From Bacteroidota bacterium (GTDB taxonomy: Bacteria > Bacteroidota > Bacteroidia > B-17B0 > Aurantibacillaceae), in contig JANYBY010000256.1 of the NCBI GenBank assembly GCA_025360565.1, positions 1-11,973 on the forward strand: a stretch of 11,973 nt of DNA, in the 5' to 3' direction. Of the stretch, positions 7,815 through 11,973 are shown piece after piece (the stretch's first letter is position 1; each line of letters begins with the position of its first letter). The translations under genes were made by a program, and so were the position numbers. The notes beneath the pieces were generated by a model. That model searched no databases. It was not told where the DNA came from and saw nothing but the letters and a program-made list of their open reading frames with translations.

Positions 7815-8753
7815 ATGGAAAATGTAAATTTTGAAGATATTTTTGAAGGCAAAATGGCTAAAAACGAAATTGTTGAGCCAAAGGATTGGATGCCCGAAAA
7901 TTATCGTAAACATTTAATTCGTCAAATTTCTCAGCATGCGCATAGCGAAATTGTTGGTATGTTGCCTGAAGGAAACTGGATCACGCGCGCCCCAAGTTTA
8001 CGTTCTAAATTAGTTCTGTTGGCCAAAGTTCAAGATGAAGGCGGGCATGGTTTATATTTATATACTGCCGCCGAAAGCCTTGGTACCAGCCGCGATGAGA
8101 TGTTGGATGCGTTACACACAGGCAAAGCAAAATATTCTTCCATTTTTAATTACCCAACTTTAACCTGGGCAGATATTGGCGCCGTTGGCTGGCTGGTGGA
8201 TGGCGCGGCCATTATGAATCAGGTAATGTTACAGCGCACAAGTTATGGCCCTTATGCCCGTGCAATGGTGCGCATTTGTAAGGAAGAAAGTTTTCATCAA
8301 CGCCAGGGTTACGAAATAATGACAAGAATGGCTTTTGGTACACCCGACCAAAAAGCAATGGCGCAAGACGCGTTGAACCGTTGGTGGTTTCCAACATTAA
8401 TGATGTTTGGCCCGCCGGATATTGAAAGTCCGAATAGCGAGAACGCGATCAAATGGCGTATTAAGCGCGAAACAAATGATCAGTTACGTCAGCGTTTTGT
8501 GAACCAAACGGTTGAACAGGTAGAATATTTAGGACTCACCATACCTGACGAAAAATTAAAATGGAACGAAGCAAAAAAGGGTTACGATTTTAGTGAACCG
8601 AATTGGGCCGAGTTTAAAAATATTATTAAAGGCAACGGCCCATGTAATAAAGAAAGATTGGAAACCCGTTTAAACGCGCATAAGAATGGTGAATGGGTAA
8701 GGGCAGCAGCAGCAGCGTTTGGCAAAAAACAAATGGAACAATACGCAGCGTAA
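7815..8753 (+). CDS. paaA: Phenylacetyl-CoA 1,2-epoxidase, catalytic diiron subunit PaaA
   Basis: 312 residues, normal length for PaaA. The ATG at 7815 is chosen; an in-frame TTG at 7809 and a later ATG at 7854 are alternatives, and the conserved region begins at VEPKDWMPENYRK. Diiron-centre residues are visible: E45 in HAHSE, E75 and H78 in DEGGHG, D129 in WLVDGA, and E158/H161 in EESFH. These line up with the E. coli PaaA ligands with a constant offset of about three. The subunit binds phenylacetyl-CoA and epoxidises its ring with O2, using electrons from PaaE. The C-terminus has a short Ala run (RAAAAAFG) encoded by GCA/GCG repeats. It begins a plus-strand pair with paaB, 132 bases apart. 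paaC, which normally stabilises PaaA as a structural partner, does not follow. Confidence 0.97.
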   Translation: MENVNFEDIFEGKMAKNEIVEPKDWMPENYRKHLIRQISQHAHSEIVGMLPEGNWITRAPSLRSKLVLLAKVQDEGGHGLYLYTAAESLGTSRDEMLDALHTGKAKYSSIFNYPTLTWADIGAVGWLVDGAAIMNQVMLQRTSYGPYARAMVRICKEESFHQRQGYEIMTRMAFGTPDQKAMAQDALNRWWFPTLMMFGPPDIESPNSENAIKWRIKRETNDQLRQRFVNQTVEQVEYLGLTIPDEKLKWNEAKKGYDFSEPNWAEFKNIIKGNGPCNKERLETRLNAHKNGEWVRAAAAAFGKKQMEQYAA

Positions 8754-8779
8754 AAAATTGAAGAATTGTTGAATTATAG

Positions 8780-8797
8780 TCCCGATAGTTATCGGGA
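8780..8797. repeat. Perfect short palindrome between paaA and paaB
   Basis: TCCCGATA (8780-8787) and TATCGGGA (8790-8797) form an 8-bp stem with a 2-base centre. The 3' side is followed by only a short T run, so it is a poor terminator. CCCGATA...TATCGGG palindromes are another common dispersed repeat in Bacteroidota (general knowledge, not searched). In the paaAB transcript it could act as a processing or stabilising hairpin. Confidence 0.6.
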
Positions 8798-8850
8798 TTT
8801 AGAATAGAACCTCAACTCAACAAATTCGGAAAATTGAAAACAACAAAATT

Positions 8851-8876
8851 CTAAAATTCAGAAACTCTAAAATTCA
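8851..8876. repeat. Short tandem repeat CTAAAATTCA upstream of paaB
   Basis: CTAAAATTCA occurs at 8851-8860 and again at 8867-8876, a 16-base period, within an A-rich stretch (8818-8885) full of AAATTC and AAATTG strings. No promoter box was found here, so paaB probably depends on the paaA promoter. Confidence 0.4.
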
Positions 8877-8885
8877 AAAATTAAT

Positions 8886-9173
8886 ATGAGCGATTCTCAA
8901 GGCCCTTTGTGGGAAGTATTTGTACAGAAAAAAGCGGGACAACCTTTTGTTCACTGCGGTAACTTACACGCTTTTGATAAAGAAATGGCATTAGAAAACG
9001 CGCGTGATCTATACACACGCCGCGGAGAAGGAATGGCGCTGTGGGTTGTGCCAACAGCGGCAATTGTGGCGAGCAGCCCTGAAGATCAGGGGCCGTTCTT
9101 TGAACCAAGTAATGATAAAGTTTTTCGTCACCCTACTTTTTATCCGTTGCCGGATGTGATAAAGCATATGTGA
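8886..9173 (+). CDS. paaB: Phenylacetyl-CoA 1,2-epoxidase subunit PaaB
   Basis: 95 residues, typical for PaaB. The start MSDSQGPLWEVFVQ, the central HCGNLHAFDKEMALENARDLYTRR region and the motif GMALWVVP are characteristic. PaaB bridges PaaA/PaaC heterodimers in the epoxidase complex and is required for electron transfer from PaaE; it has no active site itself. It lies 132 bases after paaA on the same strand. In classic operons paaC and paaD follow directly, but here the stop codon is followed after three bases by the first hairpin of a REP-like array, which may end or stabilise the transcript. The last 25 codons have a diverged second copy at 10411-10488, so this locus has been rearranged. 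Confidence 0.95.
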   Translation: MSDSQGPLWEVFVQKKAGQPFVHCGNLHAFDKEMALENARDLYTRRGEGMALWVVPTAAIVASSPEDQGPFFEPSNDKVFRHPTFYPLPDVIKHM

Positions 9174-9176
9174 TTC

Positions 9177-9290
9177 GATCCCGAAGGGATCACATGTTTA
9201 TAACACAAATTTCGATAGAAGATGCGACCCCCTTCGGGGTCGAATAAATTACGTTTATCTTTCTATAAACATTTGACCCTTTCAGGGTCG
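9177..9290. repeat. REP-like hairpin chain, units 1-3
   Basis: Three hairpins follow paaB. Unit 1 (9177-9191) is GATCCC-GAA-GGGATC with the tail ACATGTTTATAA. Unit 2 (9225-9242) is CGACCCC-CTTC-GGGGTCG. Unit 3 (9275-9289) is GACCCT-TTC-AGGGTC, preceded by CTATAAACAT, the reverse complement of the unit 1 tail. Centres are about 49 bases apart. Units 1 and 2 face each other, as in REPIN or BIME pairs, spanning 66 bases (9177-9242). Units 2 and 3 also span 66 bases but have the same orientation. Confidence 0.75.
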
Positions 9291-9415
9291 CTTAACGCCC
9301 ACCATAATGAATTGTCTTTTGCAAATGTTGGATAGCGAATGGATCAACTATTAATAGAAAATAATCTTAATGCCTACCATGAAGAATTATCTCTTTGCAA
9401 ATGTTGGATAGCGAA
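9291..9415. repeat. Direct repeat with a 75-76 base period
   Basis: Two copies of about 50 bases, 9291-9339 and 9366-9415. They share an identical core TTTGCAAATGTTGGATAGCGA (plus one further A) and a diverged 5' part (CTTAACGCCCACCAT versus CTTAATGCCTACCAT), with one single-base indel. The core differs from the hairpin units on either side. Confidence 0.6.
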
Positions 9416-9453
9416 AGAATTAAATATCTGTAAAAGATCATCAACAAGAGAAG

Positions 9454-9520
9454 CGACCCTGAAGGGGTCGTATCCATTTCATGCATTCCTTTTTATAATC
9501 ATTTGACCCTATCAGGGTCA
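9454..9520. repeat. REP-like inverted pair, units 4-5
   Basis: Unit 4 (9454-9470) is CGACCC-TGAAG-GGGTCG and unit 5 (9504-9520) is TGACCCT-ATC-AGGGTCA. Unit 5 is preceded by TTTTTATAATCAT, a degenerate reversed tail. The pair spans 67 bases with centres 50 apart, the same geometry as the other pairs. Confidence 0.72.
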
Positions 9521-9570
9521 GATATCACATTACCTCTTCCTAAAAAAAGAACCTTTTCGAAGTCAGTTTT

Positions 9571-9740
9571 CTTGGCTTCATAACATTACGGGCATTTGAC
9601 CCATTTAGTAACTTGCCGGATACCAGCAGCAAAACCTCTTAAGATAAAAAAATTTTTCAGTGTTGAACTTCCTTGGCCGCGTAAACTACGAGCACATGAC
9701 CGATCTGGCAATTTGTCGATCATCCGAAGCAAATTTTAAT
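9571..9740. repeat. Diverged direct repeat offset by 100 bases
   Basis: The stretch from about 9571 (CTTGGC, then ACGGGCATTTGACC) reappears about 100 bases later (CTTGGC at 9672, then ACGAGCACATGACC). Comparing 9581-9640 with 9681-9740 without gaps gives about 40 identities in 60. No coding or RNA family is recognised. It may be an old degenerate repeat of the same array. Confidence 0.4.
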
Positions 9741-9750
9741 TTGAGAGGTT

Positions 9751-9816
9751 TGATCCCGAAGGGATCACATATTTATAAAAATACCGTAAAGCTTGGTCCC
9801 GACCCGGCTGGGGTCG
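9751..9816. repeat. REP-like pair, units 6-7
   Basis: Unit 6 (9751-9767) is TGATCCC-GAA-GGGATCA with tail CATATTTATAA; its GATCCCGAAGGGATCACAT string is identical to unit 1. Unit 7 (9800-9816) is CGACCC-GGCTG-GGGTCG, followed by TATGTTTAT. Centres are 49 bases apart and the pair spans 66 bases. It ends 24 bases beyond the transposase stop codon. Confidence 0.72.
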
Positions 9817-9840
9817 TATGTTTATGTCGCCTGTTACATA

Positions 9841-10338
9841 TTAAATATTTCGGTCGAGGCTCTCTATTTCCTTATAGTTTTCAATCCATTCAAACAAATA
9901 TTCCTCCCGAAAATCTACCTCAAACTCCTTTAAAAAATCTTTATATTCTTCTTTAAATGCTTTCTTTTTGTGCTGTTCTTTTTGGTTCGTTACATATCTA
10001 ATAACATTATCTAAAGAAGAATGACCGTATGAAAACGCCCCATATCCTTCCTGCCACCTAAAATTGGTTTTTGTAAATCCTTTTGATCTAATAAACTCAT
10101 TTGAAGATTTTTTGATTTCCCGAACTAAGTCCGATAAACAACACGAAGGTTTCATGCCAATCAGAATATGGATATGGTCCGGCATTCCATTAATTGCAAG
10201 AACTTTTTGTTCCTTGTTTCTTACTATTCCGGTAATATATTTGTATAATTCCGCTTCCCATGAAGCATGAATTAAACTCTCTCTGCCTTTTACGGCAAAT
10301 ACTATCTGAATATAAATTTGTGAAAACGTGCCAGACAT
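9841..10338 (-). CDS. Y1 (HUH) transposase, RAYT/IS200-like
   Basis: 165 residues, apparently intact, of the Transposase IS200-like (Y1_Tnp) family. The HUH metal-binding motif is H55-I56-H57 in MPDHIHILIG, and the single catalytic Tyr is most likely Y115 in NVIRYVTNQKEQH. These enzymes cut and join single-stranded DNA at hairpins without duplicating the target. There is no tnpB partner. Several REP-like hairpin pairs sit just beyond the 3' end, so it may be a REP-associated tyrosine transposase that handles those hairpins rather than a plain IS200. Typical RAYT C-terminal signatures cannot be confirmed by eye. The start is the ATG at 10338. The whole gene lies between two paaB 3' ends. Confidence 0.9.
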   Translation of the reverse strand: MSGTFSQIYIQIVFAVKGRESLIHASWEAELYKYITGIVRNKEQKVLAINGMPDHIHILIGMKPSCCLSDLVREIKKSSNEFIRSKGFTKTNFRWQEGYGAFSYGHSSLDNVIRYVTNQKEQHKKKAFKEEYKDFLKEFEVDFREEYLFEWIENYKEIESLDRNI

Positions 10339-10382
10339 ACCTTAAATTTTTTATAAAGGTAACATGGTTAAGATCAAAGTAT

Positions 10383-10399
10383 TGCTACATTTTGTAGCA
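10383..10399. repeat. Hairpin upstream of the transposase
   Basis: TGCTACA-TTT-TGTAGCA, a 7-bp stem with a 3-base loop, lies 44 bases 5' of the transposase start and 11 bases from the paaB remnant. Its sequence is unrelated to the GACCC hairpins. It could be the other-end recognition hairpin of the element or a regulatory hairpin. Confidence 0.45.
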
Positions 10400-10410
10400 T
10401 TTGCATTTTA

Positions 10411-10488
10411 TTTTTTGAACCGAGCAACGGTAAAGTTTTTCGTCACCTTACTTTTTATCCGTTACCGGATGTGATAAAGCATATGTAG
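10411..10488 (+). pseudogene. Remnant of a second paaB: last 25 codons and a stop
   Basis: Bases 10411-10486 match the end of the intact paaB (9096-9171) at 69 of 76 positions without gaps. All seven differences are transitions. Read in the paaB frame it gives FFEPSNGKVFRHLTFYPL and then PDVIKHM followed by TAG, where the intact gene has TGA. Five of the seven changes are synonymous third-position changes; the others give D to G and P to L. Similarity stops abruptly before 10411, so the 5' three quarters of this copy are gone. There is no start codon and no sign of expression. It is most simply the end of a paralogous or foreign paaB left by a rearrangement. Confidence 0.85.
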
Positions 10489-10503
10489 GGAGACCACACA
10501 GAT

Positions 10504-10926
10504 CTAATCCACGATCTTATCGGCATTTACATACATTAAATTTGTTGTAACAGAATCCTTCACCATCATCATTTCAAAACCTTTTAGCTCTGCGCCGCTG
10601 TAACCCACCCCAAGCGTTTTTTTTATTGCCGATAGGTTTCCCCATTCTTCCACAAGCACTTCTGCCTTTGCACAGATCTTACCGCCTTGGATCTCAATTT
10701 CAATAAAATCTTTTCCGTCTCTTTCAAAATATCTAATGAACCAATATCTCAATTCGCCGGCATCGGCTAGTTCAATTTGTTTTGTTAATTCGCTTTTGTA
10801 TTCTTTTGCATCGGGACTGTATTTATCAAGTATGGGATCTGCGTTTTTACATTCCTTACGGCCACACGACGTTGATAAATTAACAAGACACAGAATTAAA
10901 AAAAATTGAATGAGGTTTGATCTCAT
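10504..10926 (-). CDS. Small lipoprotein of unknown function
   Basis: 140 residues from the ATG at 10926; an ATG eight codons upstream would only lengthen the n-region. The N-terminus MRSNLIQFFLILCLVNLSTS followed by Cys21 is a lipoprotein signal with lipobox STSC, so it is probably anchored in the inner or outer membrane. The mature part is acidic and Lys/Glu-rich, with a predicted mixed alpha/beta region (ELRYWFIRYFERDGKDFIEI, then GGKICAKAEVLV). Three further Cys are present: two near the N-terminus (C13 within the signal and C25) and one in GKICAK. I do not recognise a family. It lies 47 bases downstream of nuoN on the same strand and may be read through from it, but a role in complex I is not implied. 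Its 3' end is 15 bases from the paaB remnant. Confidence 0.8.
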   Translation of the reverse strand: MRSNLIQFFLILCLVNLSTSCGRKECKNADPILDKYSPDAKEYKSELTKQIELADAGELRYWFIRYFERDGKDFIEIEIQGGKICAKAEVLVEEWGNLSAIKKTLGVGYSGAELKGFEMMMVKDSVTTNLMYVNADKIVD

Positions 10927-10973
10927 TTTAGTATATGTAAATGGAAACATAAAATTTCTTGTTAATAAAACAC

Positions 10974-11973
10974 TTAAAACTTAAACATCTCGGCCACCAA
11001 ACCCGGCACAACACCAATGGCAATAACTATTACAGAGGTAACGGTAATAACAAGCATATTTGAATTCTGGATCTGCACCGGCTCCATATTTGTTTGAGGT
11101 TTAAAATACATGGCAATGATTATTTTTAAATAATAATACGCGCCAACTGCCGAAGTTAAAACAGCAAGAATCAATAACCAGTTATATTTTGTGCCGATCA
11201 TAATGGCGAAAACAAAATACTTAGCAAAAAACCCTGATGTGATGGGAATGCCCGCCAATGAAAGCATAGCAATGGTCATACACGCCGCTAAGCCGGGATT
11301 ACGTTTTGCCAAACCATTAAAAGCATCTGTAGTTTCATTGCCATCTTTTGTAACATTATATACAATGCCAAAGGCTGCAATACTTCCGATAGAATATGCG
11401 AGTGAATAATATAATAATGCATCCACCGAAATATTACTTCTTACATTAGCTAAAATAACCATGAGCATAAACGCGGCGTGACTAATACTTGAGTATGCCA
11501 GCATACGTTTTACATTGCTTTGCATGGCGGCAGAAAAATTTGCAATGATCAATGATAAGGCAACTATACTCGCTAAAATTCCTGTCCACATTTCGCTTAC
11601 TCCGGCAAAACCTACCAGGAATAAACGCATGAAAGCCGCGAAGGCAGCGGTTTTTACAACGGTACTCATTAACGCAGTAATTAATGTTGGCGATCCTTCG
11701 TAAACATCGGGCGCCCAAAAGTGGAACGGTGCAGCCGAAATTTTAAAACACATGGCCACTAACATCATCACAACTCCCACATAAAAGAACATGGGCATAT
11801 TACTTGCATTTACACTAATGTATTCTCTAATAGCCATGATATCAAAACTACCACAGGCCCCGTAAATTAAAGCGATACCAAACAATAAAAATCCGCTGGC
11901 AAAAGAGCCCATGATCAAATATTTAAATCCGGCCTCGTTGCTCTTCATGTTTTTCTTTTGGCTGGCAGCTAAC
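10974..11973 (-). CDS. nuoN: NADH-quinone oxidoreductase subunit N (5' end outside window)
   Basis: About 332 C-terminal residues are visible; the frame stays open to the window edge (LAASQKKN precedes the first in-window Met at 11948), so the start is missing. It is one of the three antiporter-like membrane subunits of respiratory complex I. The conserved helix break FKISAAPFHFWAPDVYEG carries the channel lysine (K69 counted from the in-window Met), and the second lysine is 30 residues on (K99, STVVKTAAF). These match K217 and K247 of E. coli NuoN in sequence and spacing. Further family hallmarks are KRMLAYSSISHAAFM and LSLAGIPITSGFFAKYF. About nine to ten membrane helices are present. It is normally the last gene of the nuo operon, which fits the unrelated lipoprotein gene following it here. 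Confidence 0.96.
   Translation of the reverse strand, partial: LAASQKKNMKSNEAGFKYLIMGSFASGFLLFGIALIYGACGSFDIMAIREYISVNASNMPMFFYVGVVMMLVAMCFKISAAPFHFWAPDVYEGSPTLITALMSTVVKTAAFAAFMRLFLVGFAGVSEMWTGILASIVALSLIIANFSAAMQSNVKRMLAYSSISHAAFMLMVILANVRSNISVDALLYYSLAYSIGSIAAFGIVYNVTKDGNETTDAFNGLAKRNPGLAACMTIAMLSLAGIPITSGFFAKYFVFAIMIGTKYNWLLILAVLTSAVGAYYYLKIIIAMYFKPQTNMEPVQIQNSNMLVITVTSVIVIAIGVVPGLVAEMFKF

Noticed and set aside
8881..9108. Minus-strand open frame over paaB
   Set aside because: It is antisense to a conserved gene and has no recognisable protein features.
9177..9191. Simple rho-independent terminator after paaB
   Set aside because: The 6-bp stem has no following T run and belongs to a repeated hairpin family; it may still affect transcript ends.
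9177..9816. CRISPR array
   Set aside because: The repeats are short palindromes of varying sequence and orientation, without constant repeats and unique spacers, and no cas genes are present.
9660..9956. Open frame of 98 codons on the plus strand between the repeats and the transposase
   Set aside because: It starts with TTG, runs through REP-like hairpins and then antisense to the transposase, and shows no family character.
10064..10270. Plus-strand open frame over the transposase
   Set aside because: It is a shadow of the minus-strand transposase, which has clear HUH and Tyr motifs.
10414..10486. Attachment site of an integrated phage or ICE
   Set aside because: No integrase, tRNA gene or other element genes lie in the bracketed 1.24 kb, and the changes are coding-like rather than those of a short att core.

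Overview
The window looks like a chromosomal segment of an AT-rich member of the Bacteroidota (Flavobacteriia, Chitinophagia or Sphingobacteriia-like). The supporting signs are the PafA-type alkaline phosphatase, starts without recognisable Shine-Dalgarno sequences, -7 boxes resembling TAnnTTTG, and small palindromic dispersed repeats of a kind common in this phylum. One of those repeats is translated in frame as LPDGKAG. Genus cannot be decided from the sequence alone.

Left part (1-4844): three plus-strand genes for the cell envelope. They are the C-terminal part of a polytopic GT-C-like membrane protein, a large membrane-anchored nucleotide-sugar 4,6-dehydratase (CapD/WbpM/PglF class, SMK type), and a secreted PafA-like phosphatase with all metal ligands and the Thr nucleophile visible. 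The first two suggest surface polysaccharide or glycan synthesis.

Middle (4858-9173): an aromatic-compound block. A class A FAD aromatic hydroxylase-like gene runs tail-to-tail, with a 4-bp overlap, into minus-strand paaE, the reductase of phenylacetyl-CoA epoxidase. Across a 336-bp divergent spacer lie plus-strand paaA (diiron catalytic subunit) and paaB. PaaA, PaaB and PaaE would act together to epoxidise phenylacetyl-CoA, but paaC and paaD are not in the window. The divergent spacer has plausible promoters at both ends and a GC-rich dispersed repeat between them.

Right-centre (9174-10503): an accessory block. Four bases after the paaB stop begins a series of seven short hairpins (GATCCC/GGGATC or GACCC/GGGTC stems). 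Adjacent hairpins within a pair or chain lie about 49 bp apart, centre to centre, as in REPIN/BIME elements. Next comes a minus-strand Y1 (HUH) transposase of RAYT/IS200-like type. On the far side lies a second, diverged copy of the last 25 codons of paaB. The seven differences between the copies are all transitions and mostly synonymous, so this is the remnant of a second paaB. The 1.24-kb REPIN/transposase block is therefore bracketed by two paaB 3' ends.

Right end (10504-11973): a minus-strand small lipoprotein of unknown function, and the C-terminal two thirds of nuoN (respiratory complex I), which runs off the window. No tRNA, rRNA, riboswitch or CRISPR array was recognised.
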